Shown: positions 35,630-44,841 of the stretch, in pieces
How positions within the stretch are numbered: the first letter of the stretch is position 1
Layout: every line of letters begins with the position of its first letter
Source of the DNA: Endozoicomonas montiporae CL-33
GTDB taxonomy: Bacteria > Pseudomonadota > Gammaproteobacteria > Pseudomonadales > Endozoicomonadaceae
Assembly: GCF_001583435.1 (NCBI RefSeq)
Contig: NZ_CP013251.1
Span: forward strand, 3,547,215 to 3,611,214
Length of the DNA: 64,000 bases
Direction: 5' to 3'
The notes under the pieces: generated by a model
Told to the model about the DNA's origin: nothing
What the model saw: the letters and a program-made list of their open reading frames with translations, nothing else
The model's database searches: none
Position numbers and translations under genes: made by a program

Positions 35630-36424
35630 ATGAGTCATGTAGTACACGACAAAATTCGTAAACATGTGCGAGACAACTACCGTAAAGTAGCAGAGTCAAA
35701 AGCACCTGATGGCGACCGAACCCATTGCTGTGATAGTTCGAAACCTGACCCGGACTCTATGTCTCTGCAAATGGGCTACAGTCAAAACGATGTAGAACAG
35801 GTACCTGAAGGTGCAAACATGGGGCTTGGATGCGGTAATCCAAAAGCCATTGCTTCCTTAAAACCGGGTGAAACCGTTCTTGATCTGGGCAGTGGTGGCG
35901 GCTTTGACTGCTTTCTTGCAGCAGCAGAAGTAGGTGACACCGGTCATGTCATCGGTGTCGATATGACTCCGGAGATGGTCAGCAAAGCCCGTGCAAATGT
36001 AGAAAAATCAGTGCATAACCATGTTGAGTTCAGATTGGGTGAAATCGAATACCTTCCCGTCGCCGACGCCACCATTGATGTTGTGATTTCAAATTGTGTT
36101 ATCAACCTTTCTCCCAACAAACTCAAGGTGTTTCAGGAAGTCTATCGGGTACTGAAACCAGGCGGAAGGCTGGCTATTTCAGACACCGTAGCCAGCATCG
36201 AACTACCGAAGTCGTTTAAAAGTGAGGAAAACTATAACGCCTGTCTGTCGGGAGCAATATTAATCGAGGAACTTGAACGCATAATGCAGGAAAGCGGCTT
36301 TACTGAGATAAAAATTACACCCAAAAATGAGAGTAAAGCGTTTATACGTCACTGGGCTCCGGGAACAAACGTCGAAGACTATATTCTTTCCGCTTATATT
36401 GAGGGAGTAAAGCCAGCGCACTGA
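35630..36424 (+). CDS. arsM: Arsenite methyltransferase
   Basis: A 264-residue SAM methyltransferase of the ArsM/AS3MT family. VLDLGSGGGFDCFLAA is motif I. The Cys residues expected to bind As(III) are present: an N-terminal HCCDSS pair, VISNCVINLSP, and NACLSGA. Motif VLKPGGRLAISD follows. The enzyme turns arsenite into methylated arsenicals, which are volatile or less retained. ATG 35630 follows GAGGAAAGAGC, a strong ribosome binding site. It stands alone, 130 bp after the hydroxylase gene. No arsR or ars transporter is visible, so its control is unknown. Confidence 0.92.
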   Translation: MSHVVHDKIRKHVRDNYRKVAESKAPDGDRTHCCDSSKPDPDSMSLQMGYSQNDVEQVPEGANMGLGCGNPKAIASLKPGETVLDLGSGGGFDCFLAAAEVGDTGHVIGVDMTPEMVSKARANVEKSVHNHVEFRLGEIEYLPVADATIDVVISNCVINLSPNKLKVFQEVYRVLKPGGRLAISDTVASIELPKSFKSEENYNACLSGAILIEELERIMQESGFTEIKITPKNESKAFIRHWAPGTNVEDYILSAYIEGVKPAH

Positions 36425-36647
36425 CTAGCTCACTGAACTGAATAGCTCACTGAATAGCTTAGCGGGATCAACTTCAATGGATTATTTTCATAGTCCAAAC
36501 CATCCTGACCTATACTTCCTCTACTTCATTAAAACTTGCTGCCAGCAACTAGCAACAGCAAATATTACGCTGAATCCGAACTGTTACTGCGAACCTCAGG
36601 GTTCAGCCTTCAGACAAGATCTTTTCTACCCGTCCGGAGTTTAAACC

Positions 36648-37571
36648 ATGTCCAGTCCCCGCTCATTATCAGGAGTTGCGATCCTCATCCTGTTCAGTGT
36701 CATGCTATCGGGATGTGCGACAGATGGCAGTATCAAACGCTGGGGGCAGTGTGCACTGATTGGTGGTGGTTCCGGTGGTGTTCTTGGTGCCGCCATTGAA
36801 GGCGGCACGGCTGCTGCCGGTGGTGCCGCCATTGGTGCAGTGCTCGGTGGCCTTCTCTGTGCATTTACCGACAAAGACAGCGACGGAGACGGGGTCTCTG
36901 ACCGTTACGACCTGTGTCGGGATACGCCTTCCGGCGTAGCCGTTGGTGAATCGGGTTGTCCGCTGGATTCAGACAACGACGGCGTGCCTGATTACAAAGA
37001 CTTGTGCCCTGGAACTCCGGGTGGCATGCGGGTGAATGAACACGGTTGTCCGGACAGCGATGGCGACGGCGTTGCTGACAATATGGATCAATGCCCCAAC
37101 ACTCCGACCGGTGTTGTTGTGGACAGCAAAGGCTGCCCTGTTGATTCAGACAGTGATGGTGTTCCGGATGGACTGGATAAATGCCCGAATACCATGAAAG
37201 GCGCTCCGGTTGACAGCCATGGATGCTACCTGGATGTGTCTGAGAATCTGGGAGAAGTCCACTTCAGTTTTAATGAAAAAGCCATTGATGGTGCATCGCA
37301 GCAATTCCTCAACAAGGTTGCTCAGAAAATGAAAGGAAATCCTGATCTGAAAATAAGAGTCTATGGCTACACCGACAATACAGGTGAGGCCGCCTATAAC
37401 GTGGAATTGTCTCAGAAAAGAGCCAACGCCGTCAGAGATTATCTGGTCAATCAGGGTATTGACACTGACCGGATAAAACCACTGGCTGGCGGTGTCATAC
37501 TTGAGCACAACAACACCCGTGCCGGAAGAGCTGCCAATCGCAAAGCCAGTCTGCTCACTGGTGAAGAATAG
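36648..37571 (+). CDS. OmpA-family lipoprotein with thrombospondin type 3 repeats
   Basis: A 307-residue protein. Residues 1-25 form a lipoprotein signal with lipobox LSGC. A glycine-zipper stretch (GGGSGGVLGAAIEGGTAAAG) follows, which may insert in membrane. Four calcium-binding TSP3 repeats come next (DSDGDGVSDRYDLC, DSDNDGVPDYKDLCPGTP and similar, about residues 75-195). The C-terminal OmpA domain (about 205-305: VYGYTDNTGEAAYNVELSQK, RANAVRDYL) binds peptidoglycan. It probably anchors the outer membrane to the wall. It is monocistronic. Confidence 0.9.
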   Translation: MSSPRSLSGVAILILFSVMLSGCATDGSIKRWGQCALIGGGSGGVLGAAIEGGTAAAGGAAIGAVLGGLLCAFTDKDSDGDGVSDRYDLCRDTPSGVAVGESGCPLDSDNDGVPDYKDLCPGTPGGMRVNEHGCPDSDGDGVADNMDQCPNTPTGVVVDSKGCPVDSDSDGVPDGLDKCPNTMKGAPVDSHGCYLDVSENLGEVHFSFNEKAIDGASQQFLNKVAQKMKGNPDLKIRVYGYTDNTGEAAYNVELSQKRANAVRDYLVNQGIDTDRIKPLAGGVILEHNNTRAGRAANRKASLLTGEE

Positions 37572-37685
37572 CCCACAGCTCTAGCCATGGAAGGCTGCCA
37601 ACTATTTACTGACAGCCTGTTTATGAGTGTGGTATACAAGCCCTCCCCTTTTATCTGAAAACGTCTACGCATAAACAGGCAAGCA

Positions 37686-38615
37686 ATGACCTCTCAATCC
37701 AAAGCATGCAGTTACGCTCTGGCTACCGCGCTGTTGTGGTCTACCATCGCAACAGCATTCAAACTGACCCTTGACTATCTTGACCCTTGGCAACTGGTGT
37801 TCTGGTCAGTACTGACTTCTACCCTTTTGCTGGGAAGTATTGTTTTGCTGCAGGGTAAAGGGAAGCTACTGGTGCGTCAGGCCAGAGAGTCATTCTGGCT
37901 TTATGCAGCCCTTGGTGTATTGAACCCCTTTCTTTATCACATCTTTTTGTTTGGTGCTTACGAGCTTCTGCCAGCCCAACAGGCCCAGGCGCTTAACTAC
38001 AGCTGGCCAGTGGCACTCAGTTTGCTGGCAGTCCCCATGCTGGGTAAAAAATTAAGCCGTAAAGACATCCTCTGTTGTCTGACGGCTTATCTTGGTGTTT
38101 TGATTATCAGCACCCGCGGGCAACTGCAAAGTCTGGACTTTGGCAGTCCGACAGGCGTCATTCTTGCGCTTGCCAGCACGCTGGCCTGGGCAGTGTACTG
38201 GATTTTTAATACCCGCCTGAAAGGCGACCCTCTGGTTAGCCTGCTGATCTGCTTTCTGCTGGGCATGCCCTGGATTATTGCAGCAACTGCCATTGCTTCC
38301 GACTTTCACCCCGGCAGTATTGAAGGCTTAGCCGGTGCTGCCTACATTGGCGTGATTGAAATGGGCATTGCCTACATTCTCTGGCTTAAAGCTTTGAAGC
38401 TGGCTGAAAACACCGCGGAGGTGAGTAATATCAGTTACCTGAGTCCTTTTCTGTCACTGTTTTTTATTGCCAATATTCTGCAGGAAAGTATTCATCCAAC
38501 CACTTACATCGGGTTGGTAATGATTGTTGTTGCCGTCGTGTTGCAGCAGCGCAAGTCTGCCACAGTCAAAGACCGCAGCAGCGACGTATCCGGTACTGCC
38601 GTTGAACAGGGCTGA
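37686..38615 (+). CDS. EamA/DMT-family transporter
   Basis: A 309-residue protein with about ten hydrophobic helices in two EamA halves (ALATALLWSTIATAFKLTLD at the start; GVILALASTLAWAVYWIFNT starting the second). The cytoplasmic tail KDRSSDVSGTAVEQG is polar. DMT transporters export amino acids or other metabolites, but the substrate cannot be read from sequence. It is followed after 4 bp by trmN6, so the two are probably co-transcribed. Confidence 0.88.
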   Translation: MTSQSKACSYALATALLWSTIATAFKLTLDYLDPWQLVFWSVLTSTLLLGSIVLLQGKGKLLVRQARESFWLYAALGVLNPFLYHIFLFGAYELLPAQQAQALNYSWPVALSLLAVPMLGKKLSRKDILCCLTAYLGVLIISTRGQLQSLDFGSPTGVILALASTLAWAVYWIFNTRLKGDPLVSLLICFLLGMPWIIAATAIASDFHPGSIEGLAGAAYIGVIEMGIAYILWLKALKLAENTAEVSNISYLSPFLSLFFIANILQESIHPTTYIGLVMIVVAVVLQQRKSATVKDRSSDVSGTAVEQG

Positions 38616-38619
38616 CAGA

Positions 38620-39357
38620 ATGGCTCGAAAACCCAATTCGTACTTTCAGTTCAAACAGTTTCGCATTGAGCAGGGACAGTGTGCCATGAAGGTAACACTG
38701 GATGCCTGCTTTTTTGGTGCGCTCGTTGAGGTTTCAGACAGTCAGAGAATTCTGGATATAGGCGCAGGAACCGGGTTGCTGAGCCTGATGGCCGCACAGC
38801 GCAGCTCTGCTCGGATTGACGCCATTGAACTGGACAGAGAGGCGGCCGGACAGGCAAAAGAAAACGTTACCCAAAGCCCATGGACTGATCAAATAAAGGT
38901 GATTCAGTCGTCTATTCAGACATTTTCAGGGCTGCCCGAAGGTTATGACACCATTATCTGCAACCCGCCCTTCTTTGAAAATGCCCTGAAAGCACCCGAC
39001 AGGCAGCGGAATATGGCTCGTCATACCTGCAGTCTGAGTTTTGATGAGCTGGCACAGAGTCTTGATCGCCATTTAGCTCGCTCCGGTAGTGCATGGGTTT
39101 TACTGCCAACACGTTCAACGCCGTCATTTCTGAATGCAGTTGCAAATTGCCCCGACCTTAAACACAGCAGAACTATTGCCATTCGCTCCAAACCGAATCG
39201 TCAGGAACATCGGCATATTCTAACCATTACAAAGAATCTGGCTGATCAATCGTTGGAAGAAAAGTCGGAAGTCATGACAGTTCACACTGAGGCGGGAGGG
39301 TATTCAGACAGGATGAAGGTGCTTCTTGGCAGCTATTATATCCATCCTCTGGAATAG
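38620..39357 (+). CDS. trmN6: tRNA1(Val) (adenine37-N6)-methyltransferase
   Basis: The product from ATG 38620 (MARKPNSYFQFKQFRIEQGQ) has 245 residues. Hallmarks are QGQCAMKVTLDACFFGALVE, the SAM motif ILDIGAGTGLLSLMAAQRS, and the N6-adenine catalytic motif IICNPPFFENAL (NPPF). These match YfiC/TrmN6, which methylates A37 of tRNA1(Val). An upstream extension to 38524 would overlap the transporter gene and adds no family sequence. A Rho-independent terminator follows at 39388. Confidence 0.92.
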   Translation: MARKPNSYFQFKQFRIEQGQCAMKVTLDACFFGALVEVSDSQRILDIGAGTGLLSLMAAQRSSARIDAIELDREAAGQAKENVTQSPWTDQIKVIQSSIQTFSGLPEGYDTIICNPPFFENALKAPDRQRNMARHTCSLSFDELAQSLDRHLARSGSAWVLLPTRSTPSFLNAVANCPDLKHSRTIAIRSKPNRQEHRHILTITKNLADQSLEEKSEVMTVHTEAGGYSDRMKVLLGSYYIHPLE

Positions 39358-39387
39358 CCTTCTAATTTCATTTCTGACATAACTAAT

Positions 39388-39425
39388 GGTGGCTCTCAAC
39401 TACTTTTTAAAGAGCCACCCTTTTA
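39388..39425 (+). terminator. Rho-independent terminator after trmN6
   Basis: GGTGGCTCT and AGAGCCACC form a 9-bp stem, followed by CTTTT. It also lies just beyond the end of the convergent unknown gene at 39470. Confidence 0.88.
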
Positions 39426-39469
39426 TTTCAAAATGAAACTAACTATTCCGAAAAATAGTTGTATTTACC

Positions 39470-40711
39470 TCAATCGGAGTCGGAGTCATAGGAACTACCA
39501 CCCGAACTCCTTCTTTCATAAAAATTTTGCTCTTGCACTTCGCGATCTCTGCTTGATGTTTTACGCCTACGCCTTAACCCTGAACGGTTGGTTGTTTCAC
39601 TGCCAAAACCTGAACTACCACTCAGATCATCTCCCTGTTTTTTTGTACCAGCAGACTCATTGTCTGAATCAGCTTGATCAGTAAAAAAGTCATCTTCAGG
39701 CTCAGTTTCATTACCTGAATCAACATCGGATTCAATGTCTTTTAAACCTTGCAGATACTTCGAAGCAATGGGTACGCCGCCTTGAACACCAAACAACTCA
39801 CCGTACCGACCAAGGAATTGTTGTTTTTCCTCTCTGGCAGCATTCAAATCAAAATCATTAGTCATTTTCTTTAAGCTGGCAACTGATTCCAAAAATGCCA
39901 TATGGTGTTGATATTTCCGAGCACTTGAAACATCACGACTCTTTTCCCAACTTTTCAATTGTTTTTTAACTGACCTTTCATGAACCGACCACTCTTCAGT
40001 CATCATCCTCAATGCTGATTCAAAGGTCGTTTCACCCTCTTCCTTTAAACTTGGGTTAGCATTAATTTCCTGTACAAAATGTTTCAGCCCATGCAATCTT
40101 TCACCAGATCCTGCTTTAACTTTACTTGTTCCGAACACTAGCTGATGTAAACTCTGCCACTTTGTAGCCTCTTCACTGGATTTGCCTTCAAGGAAGCGTA
40201 ACATGTCGGCCCATGCAATATCTTTCAGGTGTTTAACGCCTTTAGTAAATTCTTGCTCAATATCGCTTAGCTTACCTTTGTAGCGCTCAGTTCTTGCATC
40301 AGCTCCTGAAATAAATGCTTCCAACGCTGGCTGCAATTTAATAAAAGCATCCATTAACTCCTGGGCTTCTTGCTTAGCTGATTCTGTGCCGTACTTTTCA
40401 CCTTTAAGTCTGAACTGCTCCACAAGCTTTCCAGTATCAGTCCTTCTGATAGACCGGTTGTGTATGGCAGAATCAAAATCAGCTCCCAACTTGCTTCTTA
40501 GCGCAGCTTTAGGGGTGTAGACATTGCTGGCAAAATTGCGGGCACGGCGAGGTATCAGAACTTTTAACTTTTTCGCAAGCTTAACCGTTTTAAGGGCAAA
40601 TTTCTTTAGTGCGATTAACGGCTTAATGTTTGCAGCCTTTGTTCGCAGTCGGCTCCCCGGCCTCAATAAGGCCGGAAGCCTAGCATTCACTTTGTCAAAA
40701 ATTGAAGCCAT
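39470..40711 (-). CDS. Unknown protein, possible secreted effector
   Basis: I do not recognise this 413-residue protein. It starts with a very basic, signal-peptide-free N-terminus (KKFALKTVKLAKKLKVLIPR), has a mostly helical charged middle (about 100-320, with the repeated pattern of Lys/Glu heptads), and ends in a disordered Ser/Asp/Arg tail (SGSSGFGSETTNRSGLRRRR...SSYDSDSD, here in outline). Base composition is more A+T-rich than the neighbours. A soluble, disordered, low-similarity protein in a host-associated bacterium suggests a type III-type effector, but no secretion gene is adjacent. GAGAGATCAG upstream of ATG 40711 is a reasonable ribosome binding site. Confidence 0.65.
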   Translation of the reverse strand: MASIFDKVNARLPALLRPGSRLRTKAANIKPLIALKKFALKTVKLAKKLKVLIPRRARNFASNVYTPKAALRSKLGADFDSAIHNRSIRRTDTGKLVEQFRLKGEKYGTESAKQEAQELMDAFIKLQPALEAFISGADARTERYKGKLSDIEQEFTKGVKHLKDIAWADMLRFLEGKSSEEATKWQSLHQLVFGTSKVKAGSGERLHGLKHFVQEINANPSLKEEGETTFESALRMMTEEWSVHERSVKKQLKSWEKSRDVSSARKYQHHMAFLESVASLKKMTNDFDLNAAREEKQQFLGRYGELFGVQGGVPIASKYLQGLKDIESDVDSGNETEPEDDFFTDQADSDNESAGTKKQGDDLSGSSGFGSETTNRSGLRRRRKTSSRDREVQEQNFYERRSSGGSSYDSDSD

Positions 40712-40880
40712 CTGATCTCTCCCTGATCTTAGGAATCACAACTTCTGGTTAGTATAGGAAATAAATCTTCTTAAAAAGTCACGATTAATCGGGAGTCAGA
40801 ATAAATAGGATTGTTTTTATAAAAACGAACATTAGCTGAGCCAGGTGACGTAAATACGACACCTGAAACTCAACGTGACA

Positions 40881-41942
40881 TTAATGCCTGATAGCCTGAT
40901 AAACCGTGAACCCATTGCGAGTCACCAGTGTTTTACAGTGACCAAAGGCTTTAACAATAATGGGTTCATAACGCAGAAAACTGTTTACCACAATTCTCAG
41001 CTCTCCTCCTTTATTAAGCCGTGGAGCAGCTTCTGCCAGAAACTGCTCAGTCACCGCATAGTGCGTCTTTACGCCCTGATGAAACGGTGGGTTCGAGACA
41101 ATAAAGTCAAACGTACCTTCTACCTCTGACAATCCATCACTGGCAACGGTTCTGAATCGCTCAACACCGAGCTGTTTCAGGGTGCGTTCCGAACTGGCCA
41201 GTGCCAGAGCATCGCAATCCACCAGTGTGTAGTCGTTATCAGCCTTCAGTTTGGCAAGCGCAGCGGAGATCACACCGGCACCACAACCAAAGTCCAGCAC
41301 TTTGCCAGCAGGCACTGCATCAAACGTATCCAGTAACACCTGAGTACCCACATCCAGCCGGCCATGACTGAATACGCCGGGCAATGATTGAATCGACAGA
41401 CTTCCATCAGCCACAGGAATCTCAAAGCCGGTCAATACTTTTTGCCAGTCAAAGGCTTCTTTACGGGTGGGCGAAGCACCTTCCAGCAACCCACAATGAC
41501 GGGCATTATCCAGATTTTTAACCGACTCGAAGGTGTTCTTCAGGCGCTTTCTCCAGGACTTGATACCCTCACCATTTTCGCCCACCAGCCAGATACAGCC
41601 ATCTTCCGTCAGCAGTGGCAGCAGCATTTCCAGCCAATAGTCCATCAGTGCCTTGCTTTTCTGAAGGAAAAGAATAACGCCATCAAAACGCTGTTCTGTC
41701 GCAGATACCACCGGCGCAAATTCCAGACTCATACGCTCATTACCCTCCCAGCCGGACCTGAGACGCCGAAAAACAGCGTAATCTCTGGTCAAACCCGACA
41801 CCTTGGTGGCAATACCCTCTTCCAGCAGGAGATTGCCCAGATTATCCGCAGGCATACCTACCAGCAGCATATTATCGCTTTCCAGCCACTGGGCATTGCG
41901 CATCACCAGCTGGCTGGTATTGGCGAGAGAATCAAATCCCAT
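40881..41942 (-). CDS. rsmC: 16S rRNA (guanine1207-N2)-methyltransferase RsmC
   Basis: A two-domain methyltransferase. The N-terminal half (MGFDSLANTSQLVMRNAQWL to about residue 170) is the degenerate domain of RsmC. The C-terminal half has GKVLDFGCGAGVISAALAKL (SAM motif I), FDFIVSNPPFHQGVKTHYAV (catalytic NPPF), and the conserved end NGFTVYQAIRH. It methylates G1207 in the 30S subunit. ATG 41942 is chosen because the family begins there; the frame extends to 41993 with no family sequence. It diverges from yciA. Confidence 0.92.
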   Translation of the reverse strand: MGFDSLANTSQLVMRNAQWLESDNMLLVGMPADNLGNLLLEEGIATKVSGLTRDYAVFRRLRSGWEGNERMSLEFAPVVSATEQRFDGVILFLQKSKALMDYWLEMLLPLLTEDGCIWLVGENGEGIKSWRKRLKNTFESVKNLDNARHCGLLEGASPTRKEAFDWQKVLTGFEIPVADGSLSIQSLPGVFSHGRLDVGTQVLLDTFDAVPAGKVLDFGCGAGVISAALAKLKADNDYTLVDCDALALASSERTLKQLGVERFRTVASDGLSEVEGTFDFIVSNPPFHQGVKTHYAVTEQFLAEAAPRLNKGGELRIVVNSFLRYEPIIVKAFGHCKTLVTRNGFTVYQAIRH

Positions 41943-42134
41943 AAATGTGTCTAACCTTGTCTTCCGGATACATAATCTGCATTTCAAAAGCATTCATTCT
42001 AACAGAAGGGCTTTTGAGAGCCGCTCTTATACCGAAACCACAGACAAATCACAAACAGACATCTACCAATTTACAAGTGCACCGCACCGCCTTAGGATTC
42101 GCCGATCAAACCGGATAAATTTGGAGATGCTCTG

Positions 42135-42521
42135 ATGCACGAGCCCCGAGGTGAACTGGTTCTTCGCACTCTGGCAATGCCCGCCGACACCAATGCCAAC
42201 GGTGACATATTCGGTGGCTGGATACTGTCGCAAATGGATCTGGCCGGCGGTATGGCCGCCAAACAACGTGCCCACAGCCGTATATCAACCGTTGCCATAG
42301 AGTCCATGTCGTTTCATCAGGCTGTTAAGGTGGGTGACGTCGTTTGTTGTTACGCCGAGTTTATGCACATTGGCACAACCTCAATGCGTATTAAACTGGA
42401 AGTCTGGAGTATGAAGATGCCGTTCAACCAGAAACGGGTAAAGGTCACAGAAGGCATTTTCACCTATGTTGCCATAGACGACGATGGAAAACCTCACCCC
42501 GTCGATCGTCCGCAGCACTGA
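42135..42521 (+). CDS. yciA: Acyl-CoA thioesterase YciA
   Basis: A 128-residue single hotdog-fold protein: [20 protein letters not shown] (catalytic Asn/Asp region), [20 protein letters not shown], and [20 protein letters not shown]. YciA hydrolyses a wide range of acyl-CoAs in the cytoplasm. Length and motifs match the E. coli protein. It is followed 41 bp later by udk on the same strand. Confidence 0.93.
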   Translation: MHEPRGELVLRTLAMPADTNANGDIFGGWILSQMDLAGGMAAKQRAHSRISTVAIESMSFHQAVKVGDVVCCYAEFMHIGTTSMRIKLEVWSMKMPFNQKRVKVTEGIFTYVAIDDDGKPHPVDRPQH

Positions 42522-42562
42522 GCCGTCTCTATTCATCCACAGTTCCCAATGGTGGATTATTT

Positions 42563-43183
42563 ATGAAACAGAAGACCATCCTTGTTGGTGTTGCCGGTGC
42601 CTCTGCATCCGGTAAAAGCCTGTTGGCTAACACTCTGATCGAAGAGTTACAGTCTGAGCACCTGTGCATTATTTCTGAAGACTCTTATTACAAGGATCAG
42701 ACCCACCTGACCATGGAAGAGCGGGTTCGTACCAATTACGACCACCCGGACTCCATGGATCATGAGCTGATGCTGGAACATATGAACCAGCTAAAAGAGG
42801 GTAAAGCGGTTGATGTGCCCATGTACGATTACTCGGTTCATAATCGCAAAGAAGAGTGCCGTCATGTATTGCCAGCCCGCGTGGTGATTATTGAAGGCAT
42901 TCTGTTGTTTACCCGTCCGGAAATCCGTGAAGCCTTCGACTTACGTTTTTATATGGACACACCACTGGATATCTGTCTGATTCGTCGTCTGAAACGGGAT
43001 ATTGTCGAGCGCGGTCGCGATGTGGATTCAGTCATCAAACAGTATCTTGAAACCGTGCGTCCTATGTTTCTTCAGTTTATTGAACCAGCCCGTCAGCATG
43101 CACACCTGATCATTCCCCATGGCGGTAAAAACCGGATTGCCATTGACCTGATCAAAACCAAAATCCGTGACCTGATCGATTAA
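42563..43183 (+). CDS. udk: Uridine kinase
   Basis: A 206-residue P-loop kinase. [20 protein letters not shown] is the Walker A. Further landmarks are [20 protein letters not shown] and [13 protein letters not shown] (uridine-binding), [20 protein letters not shown] (Walker B-like), and [14 protein letters not shown] (lid). It phosphorylates uridine and cytidine in pyrimidine salvage. The dispersed repeat at 43183-43360 begins exactly at its stop codon, so the end of the transcript contains that repeat. Confidence 0.94.
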   Translation: MKQKTILVGVAGASASGKSLLANTLIEELQSEHLCIISEDSYYKDQTHLTMEERVRTNYDHPDSMDHELMLEHMNQLKEGKAVDVPMYDYSVHNRKEECRHVLPARVVIIEGILLFTRPEIREAFDLRFYMDTPLDICLIRRLKRDIVERGRDVDSVIKQYLETVRPMFLQFIEPARQHAHLIIPHGGKNRIAIDLIKTKIRDLID

Positions 43184-43360
43184 TACCAATTCCACCTTCT
43201 AAATATGAATTGCGCAGCCATTCTGAATCACGGGATCTGCGTTGGAACTCCTCGCAATAGCTCGCTATTACTCGTCGTTCCGCCTTTATGCCCTTCAGGG
43301 TATTGTCCCGCGATCCAGAATGACTTGCTCATGGTCATATTTAGAAAGCGGAACTGGTAT
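43183..43360 (-). repeat. Dispersed ~177-bp MITE-like repeat, copy 1
   Basis: Bounded by ATACCAATTCC (left) and GGAACTGGTAT (right), imperfect inverted ends continuing as TTCTAAATATGA. It contains the text CTCGTCGTTCCGCC and CCCTTCAGGGTATTGTCCCG also found in copies 2 (57081) and 3 (59757). Orientation is opposite to these. Small frames inside the repeat are not genes. Confidence 0.88.
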
Positions 43361-43680
43361 AACCAACACATAATGCAGCCTCACTGTTAAAAAAACTGAA
43401 GCTGCATTGCTTATATTTGATTGGTCATTCAAAGCTATTGAATTAACAATCAACCCTTTGATCTTTGACAATGATTTTGTATACTCGACTGGTATAAGCG
43501 TCAAAACTCTGCATTCCTTTCCGATACTGCATCTGGCAGAAACGGAAACTCCTTTCAGGCACCCGCCGCTTGTACCTCACCCTCTGTATTAACCTGTAAA
43601 AACAGGCATGGGTCTTCGGCTTTTAATTCACTGCGTGAACATAGCTATTTTGAAAAGACTGATGCCTTAACGGGAAGATT
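43361..43680. promoter_or_regulatory. Leader region of guaC
   Basis: A 320-bp stretch without a gene. It contains TTGACA at 43466 with TATACT only 9 bp downstream and TATAAG 22 bp downstream, neither at ideal spacing, so a promoter there is uncertain. The ribosome binding site GGGAAG lies just before ATG 43681. I see no riboswitch that I can name. Confidence 0.4.
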
Positions 43681-44718
43681 ATGCGCGTTGAAGCAGATAT
43701 CAAGCTGGGCTTTAAAGACGTACTGTTTAAGCCTAAGCGTTCCACTCTGAAGAGCCGTTCACAGGTAAGCCTGGAACGTACCTTCCGCTTTGTTCACACC
43801 GATACAGAATGGACTGGTGTTCCTGTTATCGCTGCCAACATGGACACCGTTGGTACCTTCAACATGGCTCTGGCACTGGCCGAGCACAAAATGCTGACTG
43901 CCGTGCACAAGCACTACACCGTTGAAGAATGGAAAACCTTTTTAGCTAACGCCCCTGAAGGTATTCAGGAGCACATCATGGTCAGCTCCGGCACCTCCGA
44001 CAGCGATTTCGAGAAAGTAAACGAGATTCTGGCTCTGGACAGCAAGCTGCGTTTTATTTGCATCGACGTAGCAAACGGCTACTCCGAGCACTTTGTATCT
44101 TACGTTACCCGCGTACGTAAAGCTCACCCGGACAAAGTTATCATTGCCGGTAACGTTGTCACCGGTGAAATGGTTGAAGAACTGATCCTGAAAGGCGCCG
44201 ACATTGTAAAAGTTGGCATCGGCCCGGGTTCTGTTTGTACCACCCGAGTTAAGACCGGTGTTGGTTACCCACAGCTGTCCGCTACTGTTGAGTGTGCTGA
44301 TGCGGCTCACGGCGTTGGCGGTCAGATCATCTCCGACGGTGGCTGCACCTGCGCAGGCGACGTTTCCAAAGCCTTCGGTGGCGGCGCAGATTTCGTAATG
44401 ATCGGTGGCATGTTTGCCGGTCACGACGAGTCCGGCGGTGAAACTGTAGAAGAAGACGGAAAAGTATTCCGCCTGTTCTACGGCATGAGCTCCGACACAG
44501 CCATGGACAAACACTCCGGCGGTGTTGCCAAGTACCGCGCCTCTGAAGGTAAGACTGTTAAAGTTCCTTACCGTGGCCCGGTGGTTGAAACCGTTCAGGA
44601 CATCCTGGGTGGCGTTCGCTCCACCTGCACCTATGTAGGTGCTGCCAAGCTGAAAGAACTGACTAAGCGTACAACGTTTATTCGCGTTCAGGAGCAGGAA
44701 AACCGCATTTTTAACTGA
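43681..44718 (+). CDS. guaC: GMP reductase
   Basis: A 345-residue TIM-barrel enzyme. [20 protein letters not shown] contains the catalytic Cys186-type residue. [20 protein letters not shown] and [16 protein letters not shown] form the phosphate-binding loops, and [20 protein letters not shown] is the GMP reductase-specific flap. It deaminates GMP to IMP with NADPH. Length and motifs match E. coli GuaC. It is monocistronic, with codon use rich in favoured codons, suggesting good expression. Confidence 0.95.
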   Translation: MRVEADIKLGFKDVLFKPKRSTLKSRSQVSLERTFRFVHTDTEWTGVPVIAANMDTVGTFNMALALAEHKMLTAVHKHYTVEEWKTFLANAPEGIQEHIMVSSGTSDSDFEKVNEILALDSKLRFICIDVANGYSEHFVSYVTRVRKAHPDKVIIAGNVVTGEMVEELILKGADIVKVGIGPGSVCTTRVKTGVGYPQLSATVECADAAHGVGGQIISDGGCTCAGDVSKAFGGGADFVMIGGMFAGHDESGGETVEEDGKVFRLFYGMSSDTAMDKHSGGVAKYRASEGKTVKVPYRGPVVETVQDILGGVRSTCTYVGAAKLKELTKRTTFIRVQEQENRIFN

Positions 44719-44841
44719 TGCAATATAATTGTTTTCAGTGCAAAAAGCGCTACCTCTTACGTAGCTGTCTTTAAAATTAGCCACCGAGAAAAGTTATACT
44801 ACAATCAGTGCTCAGTTTTTTTAAGCCGAGCACTGATTACC

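Noticed and set aside
43942..44784. Minus-strand frame opposite guaC
   Set aside because: Shadow frame; guaC is certain on the plus strand.
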